Part shown: one piece after another, positions 35,660 to 43,871 of the stretch
How the letters are laid out: each line of letters starts with the position of its first letter
Position numbering within the stretch: position 1 is the first letter of the stretch
Origin: Halobaculum gomorrense
Lineage (GTDB): Archaea > Halobacteriota > Halobacteria > Halobacteriales > Haloferacaceae
Length of the DNA: 64,000 nucleotides
NCBI RefSeq assembly: GCF_900129775.1
Contig: NZ_FQWV01000002.1
Coordinates: 124,001-188,000 of the forward strand
Reading direction: 5' to 3'
Translations under genes and position numbers: made by a program
Notes under the pieces: generated by a model
Seen by the model: the letters and a program-made list of their open reading frames with translations, nothing else
Databases searched by the model: none
Told to the model about the DNA's origin: nothing

Positions 35660-35676
35660 GTATGCAGTACGCATAC
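35660..35676. promoter_or_regulatory. Palindromic operator candidate before vapB
   Basis: GTATGC-AGTAC-GCATAC is a perfect inverted repeat with six-base arms and a five-base spacer. It ends two bases before the antitoxin ATG. VapB-type antitoxins repress their own promoters at such repeats, so this is a likely autoregulatory site. Confidence 0.65.
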
Positions 35677-35678
35677 GC

Positions 35679-35876
35679 ATGAGTACCAGCATCCGAGTGA
35701 CCGACGAGACGAAGCGGAAGCTGTCGAAGTTGAAACGGGACGACGAAACATGGGACGAGTTCCTCGATCGGCTCGCGAACAACGAGGAGCCGATCAACGT
35801 CGGTGCGTGGTCCGACGAAGAAGCGGAGCGTGCGCGTGACGCGGTCGATCGCTCGCGGGAGAGTTTCGAGCGGTGA
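35679..35876 (+). CDS. vapB: VapB-type antitoxin (ribbon-helix-helix/DUF7557-like)
   Basis: A 65-residue antitoxin starting MSTSIRVTDETKRKLSKLKR, the strand-helix pattern of ribbon-helix-helix DNA-binding proteins, followed by DETWDEFLDRLANNEEP and an acidic C-terminal tail that should wrap the toxin. ATG at 35679 is preferred to upstream frames because it directly follows the operator. The stop overlaps the toxin GTG (GTGA). Confidence 0.85.
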   Translation: MSTSIRVTDETKRKLSKLKRDDETWDEFLDRLANNEEPINVGAWSDEEAERARDAVDRSRESFER

Positions 35877-36265
35877 CGTTCCTCGACTCCTCGGTCATCA
35901 TCGACATGCTCGCCGGCGTCGACGAGACGGTCGCGTTCGTCGAGGACCAAGGCGGCCCGTATCTCACGTCTACTATCTGTGTGTACGAGGTGCTGGAGGG
36001 GAAGCTCGGTGCGGGATCGACGGACGTGGCGGCCGCCCGCGAGGACTTCGGTGGTGTCACCGCACTCGACCTGACGGAGGCGCTCTCACTCGAAGCGGCC
36101 CGGCTTCAGGATCAGCTCCTCGACGACGGACAGCCCATGGCCGCCCGAGATCTTCTCATCGCCGCGACAGCACGCTCGACCGGCGACCACCTCGTCGTCG
36201 CAGATAGCGACTTCCAGACGGACGTGCTGGAGTCGTACCTCACCGTGACGAACCTGCGCGAGTAA
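35873..36265 (+). CDS. vapC: VapC-type PIN-domain toxin ribonuclease
   Basis: A 130-residue PIN-domain protein. Acidic residues for metal binding: Asp5 in TFLDSSVII, Glu in VYEVLEGKLG, Asp in AARDLLIAATARSTG, and Asp in VVADSDFQ. Toxins of this family cut tRNA or rRNA when freed from the antitoxin. GTG start couples its translation to vapB. All four acidic positions look intact, so the system is probably functional. Confidence 0.9.
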   Translation: MTFLDSSVIIDMLAGVDETVAFVEDQGGPYLTSTICVYEVLEGKLGAGSTDVAAAREDFGGVTALDLTEALSLEAARLQDQLLDDGQPMAARDLLIAATARSTGDHLVVADSDFQTDVLESYLTVTNLRE

Positions 36266-36317
36266 CGAGCAGCGTTTCACGGAGTACAAGACCGGAACGC
36301 GTTGAATAGATCCTGCC

Positions 36318-36480
36318 CACCCACCTTTTGCTGCGCTCGGAGCCTCCGGCTCCTCGCTTGCAAAATGTGGATCAAAAGCACTGCGTCACCCCCTCAGCGC
36401 GGCGAAGCCGCGCTTCGAGGGTTCCTTGGCCCGCTCGCTCGCTGCGCTCGCTCGCGGTGGGTGAACGACCTATATCTAAC
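36318..36480. other. Gene-free structured interval with hairpins
   Basis: No coding frame is supported between 36266 and 36678. The stretch is full of inverted repeats: TTTTGC...GGAGCC-TCC-GGCTCC...GCAAAA (about 36328-36366), the perfect hairpin at 36397-36413, and CGCTCGCTCGCTGCGCTCGC-type repeats (about 36430-36455). Such hairpin-rich GC tracts are often seen beside replication or mobile genes of haloarchaeal plasmids and viruses; a MITE-like origin is inferred. A short frame from 36599 looks protein-like for 27 codons only. Confidence 0.5.
36397..36413. terminator. Hairpin GCGCGGC-GAA-GCCGCGC
   Basis: A perfect seven-pair stem with a three-base loop, about 130 bases after the vapC stop. 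No T-run follows, so the role as terminator is only a suggestion; it could instead be part of a repeat element. Confidence 0.35.
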
Positions 36481-36678
36481 ACCAACTCTTCGCTGACCGC
36501 AGTTTCACAGAGGTACAAGCCTGTCAAATCCAGCCCGCCAGCACCCCGGCTGGGGACAGTTTCTAGGTCGTCCATGTCAAACGGCTTTCCAGCGAGACAT
36601 GAGTTGGAAACGCGATCCCCTCACCGAGGACGAGTTGGACGATCTCCTGGCGGCCGCCGACGAGTTCGATCTCACCGA

Positions 36679-37776
36679 TCAGTCGTCATCCTCGTCATCG
36701 TCTTTCTCATCGTCCTCATCATCTTCTTCCCGATCGTTGGCCCCGTCGTCATCGCCGTCTCCGGTCTCCTCATTCTCCGCATCTTCCTCCTCGTCTTCGT
36801 CGTCGCTCTCGCCGTCCTCCTCACGGTCGCCCTCGTGTCCGTCGTCACCGGACGGCCCGGCGTCTTCGAGCGGGCCAGCATCCTCTGGCGCCCCAGAATC
36901 TTCGGGTGGCCCGGCGTCTTCGGGCGGCCCGGCATCGTCTGGCGGCCCGGCGTCCTCGGAGGGGGTCTCGTCGCCATCGGCGCCGCCGCTCTCGCCGTCG
37001 TTTCCGCCGGAACCGCCGATATCGTTGGCGCGTTCACCGCATCTCCCGCTTCTGATGCGGATCGGCTCGCCGAGTGCGAGCGACACGCGCTTGACGCCGC
37101 GGTCGGTGGCCGAGAGGAACTGCCAGTCGGTCACGCTTCCGTTGTAGTGGACTCCGAAGAGGTCGGCGGCCTCGTTGAACGCGGGATCGATCGTCACGTC
37201 GGCGTCGCTTTCGAGCGGCCGAAAGACGCCGCCGTCCGTGCGGCCGGCCGCCCAGGTCCAACTGACGCGCTGCGGATCGCCGCCGAGGGACCACTCGTCG
37301 TAGTTAGACGGGGCCTGGTACAGATCGTCCTTGATGACCCACGCGCCGTCGGCCGGCAGTCCGCCGATCGCGAACGTGACCGACCCACCGTCCCGGCTGC
37401 CGTCGCCGCCGTGAACGAGGACCAGGCTCACCCCGTGCGGCCCCTCGTACAGGAATCCGATACTGGTGTCGGCGCGCTGGAGGTCGCTCGTTCCAGCGGA
37501 GCTGTACCGATCCCCGTCGCCGGCGACCGCGCCGTTCGCCTCGGAGACGTACTCCGGCGGGAGTTGATACTCGTAGAACTGCTCGGCGGTGAGCGTCCCG
37601 CGGATCGGCCGCAGCGGGACACACGTCGACCCCTGTTCGAGGACGTACGACGCGTCCGACTCCGCGGCGGCCGACCGCCGGCCGAGCGCGGTCGTCGCGC
37701 CGATCGTTGCCAGCGCCGTCAGCACGTGGCGCCTGCTCCATCCTCGATCGCGTTCCTCGCCGTCCTCTCTCATCAC
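36679..37776 (-). CDS. Tat-exported protein with long acidic repetitive tail
   Basis: A 365-residue secreted protein. A Tat signal (WSRRHVLTALATIGATTALG) is followed by a globular domain of ~210 residues without recognised family (LVLVHGGDGSRDGGSVTFAI, DGAWVIKDDLYQAPSNYDEW, FGVHYNGSVTDWQFLSATD). From ~260 on the sequence is a low-complexity tail: Gly/Glu/Asp, then hexapeptides of the type PPEDAG about six times, then a nearly pure Asp/Glu run to the end. The tail could bind cations or hold a salt-rich coat. It sits 156 bases downstream of the archaellin gene on the same strand. Confidence 0.8.
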   Translation of the reverse strand: MMREDGEERDRGWSRRHVLTALATIGATTALGRRSAAAESDASYVLEQGSTCVPLRPIRGTLTAEQFYEYQLPPEYVSEANGAVAGDGDRYSSAGTSDLQRADTSIGFLYEGPHGVSLVLVHGGDGSRDGGSVTFAIGGLPADGAWVIKDDLYQAPSNYDEWSLGGDPQRVSWTWAAGRTDGGVFRPLESDADVTIDPAFNEAADLFGVHYNGSVTDWQFLSATDRGVKRVSLALGEPIRIRSGRCGERANDIGGSGGNDGESGGADGDETPSEDAGPPDDAGPPEDAGPPEDSGAPEDAGPLEDAGPSGDDGHEGDREEDGESDDEDEEEDAENEETGDGDDDGANDREEDDEDDEKDDDEDDD

Positions 37777-37931
37777 CCGCGACGCTACGCGAACCTGACG
37801 GTTCGTTATCCAGTGCCTGCGCCGTCTGCGGCCGCGGGCGGCGATGGGTCAGCGATACGTGTCTCGCCCATTCAGCGCCGACCGGCGTCGCCACTCCCGA
37901 TGAAGCGAACCGAGAGAAGAGAGGAGCCGGC

Positions 37932-38531
37932 TTACAGCTCGACGGCTTCCTTGTTCCCGAGCGACTCGGGCACGGTGAACCGGATGCTGGTCGTCGCCCC
38001 AGCCATCGTGTTGATCTTGATCGTCACTTCGGAGCCCTCCTCGAGGTTGCCCGCGGCGAAGTCGTTGACGTCGAAGATGTACTGCAGGCGGTCGTCGTTG
38101 TCGTTGAGGACGGGCGCGCTCGCGTCGCTGTCCTTGACGACATCGTAGGTGAACACGTCACCGCTGGCGGCCGACGTGTTGTCGAAGTCGCTCGCGGCGA
38201 TGAGCTGGTACGTTCCGCTCGGACCGATCCACGTCACCGTCGTGTTCTGCAGGTCGATCTCCCCGGCGCCGGCACCCGGCGTGACCGTCACGTTGACGAA
38301 GTCGACGGTGTCGCCGCTGACGTTCCCGACGGTCGCGACCTCCTGCACGCGGTCGCTGACCTGTTTACTGCTCTGTTGGCCCGTTTCCTGCGACTTGCTC
38401 TGAAGGAAGCCGGCGGTGTTGATCAGGACGCCGGCGGCGATCGCCGCCACCAGCACCATTGCGATGAACACGATGAGCGTCCCGATGCCCACCTGCCCGC
38501 GCTCTTCTTCGTCCGTAATGAACTCGAACAT
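37932..38531 (-). CDS. Archaellin (archaeal flagellin)
   Basis: A 199-residue filament protein. The class III signal peptide ends in [17 protein letters not shown]; PibD/FlaK-type peptidase would cut after the Gly before QVGIG. The hydrophobic N-terminal helix ([20 protein letters not shown], then [10 protein letters not shown]) packs in the filament core. The outer domain has several N-glycosylation sequons (NVS, NVT, NTT, NTS). Met at 38531 fits the family; ATG at 38546 adds five residues. No arlCDEFGHIJ genes lie nearby, so this is a stand-alone copy. Confidence 0.93.
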   Translation of the reverse strand: MFEFITDEEERGQVGIGTLIVFIAMVLVAAIAAGVLINTAGFLQSKSQETGQQSSKQVSDRVQEVATVGNVSGDTVDFVNVTVTPGAGAGEIDLQNTTVTWIGPSGTYQLIAASDFDNTSAASGDVFTYDVVKDSDASAPVLNDNDDRLQYIFDVNDFAAGNLEEGSEVTIKINTMAGATTSIRFTVPESLGNKEAVEL

Positions 38532-38599
38532 TGGTTGGTTGTCCACTCCCAGTATCGGAGTGTCTCGGCGTACCGATACCGTACATTAATCGCTACTGC

Positions 38600-38612
38600 T
38601 CTAATTATTAGA
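38600..38612. promoter_or_regulatory. Perfect palindrome between archaellin and kinase genes
   Basis: TCTAAT-T-ATTAGA is a perfect 13-base palindrome in the 161-base divergent intergenic region. It lies between the candidate TATA elements of the archaellin (TTAATGTA on the minus strand, about 38583-38590) and of the kinase gene (ATACTTAT, about 38617-38624), where a bound dimer could affect both. Confidence 0.45.
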
Positions 38613-38692
38613 ATAGATACTTATGCTGTACGGAGATGCACGTCGGATCGACGGACAGTTGTGTCCCCTAGGCGCACCCCGACCCGAGCGAG

Positions 38693-39199
38693 ATGTCCGA
38701 CGCCACGCGGCTCGTCGTCGTCTGCGGTCTTCTGGGTGCGGGCAAGACCACGGTCGCGGAGGCGGTCACCGACCGCGTCGACGCGACGATGATCCGGACC
38801 GATATCGTCCGAAAGGACCTGTTCTCCGACCCCGAGTACACGAGCGATGAATCGCAGCGGACCTACGACGCAGTGTTCGATCGCGCGTCGTCGACGCTCG
38901 CCGACGGAACGTCGCTCGTCCTTGACAGGACGTTCCGCCACGCGGCCCGGCGGGACCGGGCGCGCTCGGTCGCCGCCGGCGCCGCCGGCGCCGACGCGCC
39001 GCTCGACCTGCTCCGGGTCGCCTGCGACGAGCCGACCACGAAGACCCGGATCGGATCGCGGGAGGGCGACGCCTCCGACGCCGACGTGGCGGTGTACGAC
39101 CTCCTCAGTGAGGAGTTCGAACCGATCGACGACCCGCTCGTCGTCGACAACTCGGGCGATCTCGACGCGACCCTCGCGCGCGTCAGAGAGCTGTTCTGA
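38693..39199 (+). CDS. P-loop kinase/AAA family ATPase
   Basis: A 168-residue P-loop protein. Walker A is VVVCGLLGAGKTTVAEAV (Gly-Ala-Gly-Lys-Thr near 15-19); TDIVRKDLFSDPEYTSDES and LADGTSLVLDRTFRHAARRD resemble gluconate kinase/zeta-toxin-like small-molecule kinases, with ATTKTRIGSREGDASDADV-like lid sequence (here PTTKTRIGSREGDASDADV). Cytosolic; the substrate is unknown. It stands alone, divergent from the archaellin. Confidence 0.85.
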   Translation: MSDATRLVVVCGLLGAGKTTVAEAVTDRVDATMIRTDIVRKDLFSDPEYTSDESQRTYDAVFDRASSTLADGTSLVLDRTFRHAARRDRARSVAAGAAGADAPLDLLRVACDEPTTKTRIGSREGDASDADVAVYDLLSEEFEPIDDPLVVDNSGDLDATLARVRELF

Positions 39200-39302
39200 G
39201 TCCGGACGGTGCCGTCGGGACCGACCCGGATCATCGACCGGAGTCCGTCGACGACACCGCGAGACCGAAGGCTTTTGCTCGGTGCACGGCTGGCGTTCAC
39301 CG

Positions 39303-40649
39303 ATGAGCACACGCGCGGTCGAGTTGGTCCTCGCGGGCGTCCTCCTGTTCGGGCTCACTGTCGCCGGCAGCGCGCTGGCCGCGCCGGATCGCTCGACCGC
39401 CCCCGCGGCCGCTGACGGGACCGAGCGCGCGACGCTCGTGGGGTCGCAGGGCGGCGGGACGGGTTGGCACGAGTACGGCAGCGTCTACCTCCTCAACGGC
39501 ACCGACGTGGAGTGGCGCGAGGGCTCCGCGAACAGCTACTTCGACGTGCAGCGCCTCCCCGACGGCCGCGTGCTCGCGGGGTTCATGGACGGGGGGTACG
39601 AGGAGTGCGGCCCCTACCAAGCGCCGTGTACCCGAACCGGCTTCCGGATCATCGACCCCGACGCCGACGGCGGCCCGAGGGTCGTCGAGGAGTACAGCTT
39701 CCCCGTGCGCTCACAGTCGAACAGCGAGGTCCACGACGCCGAGCCCCTCCCAGGCGGCCGGTTCGTCATGACCGACATGGACCACGAGCGGATCCTGGTC
39801 GTCGAGGACAGCGCGGTGACGTGGACGTGGAACGCCTCCACGCTCTACGACGCGCCCGCCGACCCGACGCGCACCGACTGGCTCCACATCAACGACGTCG
39901 ACCGCATCGGCGAGGACCGGTTCCTCGTGTCTGTCCGCAACGCGAACCAGTTGGCGATCGTCGAGCGCACCGACGACGGCGGCAGCGAGGTCGTCGAGAT
40001 CATCAACGAGGACGCCGAGGGCTCCTCGGACGACTCCTGCACCGGGAACGGGCAGCTGCGCGACACCGACGGCGACGGCGACGTTCGCTGCGGCGACCCG
40101 GCGATTTTGAACCACCAGCACAACCCGCAGTGGCTGGGCGACGGCGCGGTGCTCGTGGCGGACTCCGACAACGACCGCGTGGTCGAACTCCACCGGAGCG
40201 ACGACGGCGACTGGGAGGTCGCGTGGGTCGTCGGGAGCGTCGACGGCCGATCGCTCCACTGGCCGCGCGATGCCGACCGCCTCGCGAACGGACACACGCT
40301 GATCACGGACACGCTGAACAAGCGGATCGTCGAGATCGACGAGAACGGCACCGCCGTCTGGTCGTACCCGACCGAGCGGATCCCGTACGAGGCCGACCGC
40401 GTCCCGCGAGAGTACCAGGGGAGCGAGCGCGACCTCCCGCTGGCGACCGGCGACGGCGTGACCCTCGACGGCGGGGAGGCGAGCGAGTCTGGCGTCCCCG
40501 TGCTGTCGACGCTCGTCGTCGGCGTCCGCGCGGCCGCGCCGTGGGCGCCCGTCTGGTTCGGCGAGACGCAGGTCGGGCTCACGCTCGTGTCGCTCGCGCT
40601 CGTGCTCGCGGGCGGCGCCACCGCGGTTCGAGCCCGGCTGCGCGGCTGA
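39303..40649 (+). CDS. Arylsulfotransferase (ASST)-like beta-propeller protein
   Basis: A 448-residue exported protein. A Sec-type signal (ELVLAGVLLFGLTVAGSALA) and a C-terminal anchor (VGLTLVSLALVLAGGATAV) hold an external propeller with repeated blades such as DVQRLPDGRVLAGFMDGG, EPLPGGRFVMTDMDHERI and DADRLANGHTLITDTLNKRI. HINDVD, NHQHNPQWL and SLHWPRDAD carry the histidines placed like the active site of aryl-sulfate sulfotransferases. Whether it transfers sulfate or is only a propeller scaffold is uncertain. ATG at 39303. Confidence 0.8.
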   Translation: MSTRAVELVLAGVLLFGLTVAGSALAAPDRSTAPAAADGTERATLVGSQGGGTGWHEYGSVYLLNGTDVEWREGSANSYFDVQRLPDGRVLAGFMDGGYEECGPYQAPCTRTGFRIIDPDADGGPRVVEEYSFPVRSQSNSEVHDAEPLPGGRFVMTDMDHERILVVEDSAVTWTWNASTLYDAPADPTRTDWLHINDVDRIGEDRFLVSVRNANQLAIVERTDDGGSEVVEIINEDAEGSSDDSCTGNGQLRDTDGDGDVRCGDPAILNHQHNPQWLGDGAVLVADSDNDRVVELHRSDDGDWEVAWVVGSVDGRSLHWPRDADRLANGHTLITDTLNKRIVEIDENGTAVWSYPTERIPYEADRVPREYQGSERDLPLATGDGVTLDGGEASESGVPVLSTLVVGVRAAAPWAPVWFGETQVGLTLVSLALVLAGGATAVRARLRG

Positions 40650-40707
40650 GACTGCGACGGCGCGACTTCTGTCACGCTTTTCCCGACGGCGCACCGACCC
40701 GACCCCG

Positions 40708-41310
40708 ATGACCGACGACAGCGACGCCGGCCGCGGAGGTGCCGCCGGCGGCGACGGAGCTAGGGACGACCTCGCGTGGGAGACGTTCGGCGGCGACACC
40801 GACTACTCGTGTCCCGGGTTCGACGTGCGCCGCGACGACGTTCGCCTGCCCGACGGCACCGAGACCGACTTCCACTACGTCGACGAGCCGCCGGCGGTGG
40901 TGATCCTCCCGTTCACACCCGACGGCGACGTGGTGCTCGTCGAGGAGTGGCGACAGGCCGTCGGGCGGGTGAACCGCGGGCTCCCGGCCGGAACCGTCGA
41001 GGACGACGACGCGGACCTCGCGGCCGCGGCGCGGCGGGAGCTGCGCGAGGAGACCGGCCACGAGGCCGCGTCGGTCGAGCGACTCCTGACGGTCGAGCCG
41101 GCGAACGGCTTCGCCAACTCCGTTCACCATTACTTCCTCGCGCGCGAGTGCACCCAGGCCGCTGAGGCGGACCTCGATCTCGACTTCAACGAGAGCATCC
41201 GGCCGGTGACGACCGACTACGAGGGCTTCCGCGACGCGGTGTTCGCCGGCGAGGTCCGCGACGGGCGGGCAGTCATCGGCGTGTCGGCGTACGAGAACGG
41301 GGACGGGTAG
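40708..41310 (+). CDS. NUDIX hydrolase (ADP-ribose pyrophosphatase type)
   Basis: A 200-residue NUDIX enzyme. The NUDIX box GTVEDDDADLAAAARRELRE with EETG following has a one-residue insertion and Asp in place of the first Glu, but REL-EETG is intact. VVLVEEWRQAVGRVNRGLPAG is the substrate loop typical of ADP-ribose/nucleoside-diphosphate-sugar hydrolases. An acidic Gly-rich N-terminal extension (~25 residues) is haloarchaeal. Cytosolic. Confidence 0.9.
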   Translation: MTDDSDAGRGGAAGGDGARDDLAWETFGGDTDYSCPGFDVRRDDVRLPDGTETDFHYVDEPPAVVILPFTPDGDVVLVEEWRQAVGRVNRGLPAGTVEDDDADLAAAARRELREETGHEAASVERLLTVEPANGFANSVHHYFLARECTQAAEADLDLDFNESIRPVTTDYEGFRDAVFAGEVRDGRAVIGVSAYENGDG

Positions 41311-41424
41311 CCGCCCCGAGCGGCCGCGCCCGGGACGCCCGCCGGCGGCGTTGGGAGCATCGAAGCGGCGAGGGCGCGGCCCCCGAGCGGCAAGGGTCTT
41401 GACGCCCCCGGCCGTACCGGGGGT

Positions 41425-42204
41425 ATGGTCACAGTTCCCGCGAACGTCCGCGCCGTCGCGAGCGGCTACGGCCTCGGTATCGGCGGCGCGGTGCTCGCGC
41501 TCGCGCTCTCGCTGGTCGGCGTCCTCGCGCTCACGCTCGCGGGGGTCGCGTCGCTGCCGGCCCGGCTCGGCGTGCTGCTGGTGCTCGGTCAGTACGTCCC
41601 GTTCATCGGCTTCCCCCTCGCGTACCTCCGCTGGCGCGGCTTCGACTGGGCCGGCGTCCGCGAGTACTTCGGGATCGAGGTGCCCTCGCTGCGCGAACTC
41701 GCACTCGTCGTCGTCGGCTTTCTCGCCGTGCTCACGCTCACCCTCGGCACCGCCATCGTCGTGACCGAGGTGCTCGGGCTGACGCCGGCGAGCAACTCCG
41801 CCGGCGAGCTCGCCCAGGACGTGCCCTCGCTGGTGCCGGTGCTCGTCCTCGCCTCGCTGCTCGTCATCGGCCCCAGCGAGGAGACGCTGTTCCGCGGCAC
41901 CGTCCAGAACCGCCTGCGCGAGACGCTCCCGGCGCCGGCCGCGATCGTGTTGACGGCCGCGCTGTTCGCCGCGGTCCACGTCACCGCGCTCACGGGGTCG
42001 CTCGGCGCCCGCGCGACGACGATCGTAATCTTGTTCATCCCCAGCCTCGTGTTCGGTCTCGTCTACGAGCACACGCGAAACCTCGTCGTGCCAGCGCTGA
42101 TCCACGGGATCTGGAACTCGTTCGTCTTCCTCTCCATCTACGCGAGCGTCGCGCTCGGCGACGGGACGGGCTCGGGCGCGGCCGCCGTGGTCCCGCTCGT
42201 GTGA
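41425..42204 (+). CDS. CPBP (CAAX-type) intramembrane metalloprotease
   Basis: A 259-residue membrane protein with about seven helices. The CPBP/ABI motifs are present: GPSEETLFRGTVQNRLRE (Glu-Glu and Arg), LTAALFAAVHVTAL (His), and LIHGIWNSFVFL (His/Asn). These form an intramembrane glutamate/histidine protease active site; substrates in archaea are unknown. It overlaps nothing and precedes tgtA by 107 bases. Confidence 0.92.
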   Translation: MVTVPANVRAVASGYGLGIGGAVLALALSLVGVLALTLAGVASLPARLGVLLVLGQYVPFIGFPLAYLRWRGFDWAGVREYFGIEVPSLRELALVVVGFLAVLTLTLGTAIVVTEVLGLTPASNSAGELAQDVPSLVPVLVLASLLVIGPSEETLFRGTVQNRLRETLPAPAAIVLTAALFAAVHVTALTGSLGARATTIVILFIPSLVFGLVYEHTRNLVVPALIHGIWNSFVFLSIYASVALGDGTGSGAAAVVPLV

Positions 42205-42311
42205 GGCTCGTCGGCGGGTGACGCGTCTCCGGGTCGCGGGACCGCGATCCCGCCGCGGTCGTCGCGACCGTCGAGCGATACCCTTACTCGCGTCCCCGGA
42301 CACTCCCGGAC

Positions 42312-43847
42312 GTGCGCGACCACTTCGAGATCCGGGACCACGACGCCGCCGGCCGCATCGGGGAGTTGACCGTCCCCCGCGCCGGCGTCACCGTCGAGAC
42401 CCCCGCTCTCCTCCCGGTGATCAACCCCAACATCGAGACGATCGACCCGGGCCGCCTCCGCTCGGAGTTCGGCGCGGACATGCTGATCACCAACTCCTAC
42501 ATCATCCGCACGACCGACGACGTGCGCGAACAGGCGCTGGAGGAGGGGCTCCACGAGCTGCTGGGCTTCGACGGGGCGATCATGACCGACTCGGGAAGCT
42601 TCCAGTTGGCCGAGTACGGCGAGATCGACACGACGACGACGGAGATTCTGGAATTCCAGCGCGACATCGGCAGCGACATCGGCACGCCCGTCGACATTCC
42701 CACGCCGCCGGACGCGAGTCGCGAGCGGGCCGAGTCCGACCTCGAGGTCACCCGTCGGGCGCTCGCGGACGCCGAGGCCGTCGACGCCGGCGACATGCTG
42801 GTCAACGCACCGGTGCAGGGCAGCACGTACCCGGATCTCCGCGAGCGGGCCGGACGGGAGGCCGCTGCGACGGACCTCGACGTGTTCCCGGTCGGCGCGG
42901 TCGTCCCGATGATGAACGGCTACCGCTACGACGCCATGGTCGACGCCGTCGCCGCCGCGAAGCGCGGCCTCGCGGAGGACTGCCCCGTCCACCTGTTCGG
43001 CGCGGGCCACCCGATGATGTTCGCGCTGGCGGTCGCGCTCGGCTGTGACCTGTTCGACTCCGCGGCGTACGCGCTGATGGCGCGCGACGGGCGCTACCTC
43101 ACGGTGTCCGGCACGGAGCAGTTGGACGACCTCGACTACCTCCCGTGTTCGTGTCCAATCTGCCACGAGCATACGCCCGATGAACTCCGTGATACGGAGG
43201 GTGACAAGCAGGAGCGACTGCTCGCCGAGCACAACCTCCACGTCACCTTCGAGGAACTCCGGCGCGTGAAGCAGGCCATCCGCGACGGCGACCTGCTGGA
43301 GCTCGTCGAGAAGCGCGCCCGCGGCCACCCCGCGATGCTCGACGGCTACCGCGCGCTGCTGGCGCACGCCGACCAACTGGAACGTATCGACAGCGCCTCG
43401 AAGGGCACGTTCTTCGACGTCTCTCACGAGTCGGCCGACCGACCCGAGGTCCGTCGCCACCACGACCGCCTCGCGCGCCTGTCGGTGCCCGACTCGCTGC
43501 TGTGTTCGGAGTACGGCGAGCCCTCGGAGCACGACTACGACGCGGTGTGGCGGGTCGTCCCGCCCTTCGGCCCATTCCCGCGCGCGCTCTCGGAGACGTA
43601 CCCGCTCACCGCAGAGGTGCCCGACCGCACCGACGCCGCCGCCGAACGCGCCGCCGCCGAGGGCATCGCGGCGCTCGCGGCGGCGAACCCCGACGCCGAG
43701 ATCACCCTCGCTCACCGCGACTGGGGCGCCGAGGCGCTGGGGGTCGTTCCCGAGTCGGTGACGCTGGAGGACCTGCACGCGGGCCCCGACGGCGAGCACG
43801 CGCCTGCGAGCGAGGGTACGGCCGAATCCCGAAGCGAAAGCGAATAA
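42312..43847 (+). CDS. tgtA: tRNA-guanine(15) transglycosylase (archaeosine)
   Basis: A 511-residue enzyme that swaps G15 of tRNA for preQ0, the first tRNA step to archaeosine. The catalytic core begins at the GTG with [20 protein letters not shown] and contains [17 protein letters not shown] (catalytic Asp) and the zinc site [18 protein letters not shown]. The C-terminal region past ~370 is shorter than in some homologues; RNA-binding PUA sequence is not evident, being carried by the next gene. arcS lies 24 bases downstream. Confidence 0.96.
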   Translation: MRDHFEIRDHDAAGRIGELTVPRAGVTVETPALLPVINPNIETIDPGRLRSEFGADMLITNSYIIRTTDDVREQALEEGLHELLGFDGAIMTDSGSFQLAEYGEIDTTTTEILEFQRDIGSDIGTPVDIPTPPDASRERAESDLEVTRRALADAEAVDAGDMLVNAPVQGSTYPDLRERAGREAAATDLDVFPVGAVVPMMNGYRYDAMVDAVAAAKRGLAEDCPVHLFGAGHPMMFALAVALGCDLFDSAAYALMARDGRYLTVSGTEQLDDLDYLPCSCPICHEHTPDELRDTEGDKQERLLAEHNLHVTFEELRRVKQAIRDGDLLELVEKRARGHPAMLDGYRALLAHADQLERIDSASKGTFFDVSHESADRPEVRRHHDRLARLSVPDSLLCSEYGEPSEHDYDAVWRVVPPFGPFPRALSETYPLTAEVPDRTDAAAERAAAEGIAALAAANPDAEITLAHRDWGAEALGVVPESVTLEDLHAGPDGEHAPASEGTAESRSESE

Positions 43848-43871
43848 CGGCCCGACCGCGGATACCGGGCC

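Noticed and set aside
36318-36480. CRISPR array
   Set aside because: The repeats are irregular inverted repeats without constant spacing; no CRISPR array was seen in the window.
36599-36680. Plus-strand start MSWKRDPLTEDELDDLLAAA looks protein-like
   Set aside because: After about 27 codons it becomes a serine run that is antisense to the acidic tail of the exported protein; it may be a gene stub but cannot be supported.
34160-36680. Attachment-site copy of the tRNA-Pro 3' end
   Set aside because: I looked for TTCAAATTCGCGCCGGCCCA or parts of it beyond the tRNA and found none, so integration is not proven.
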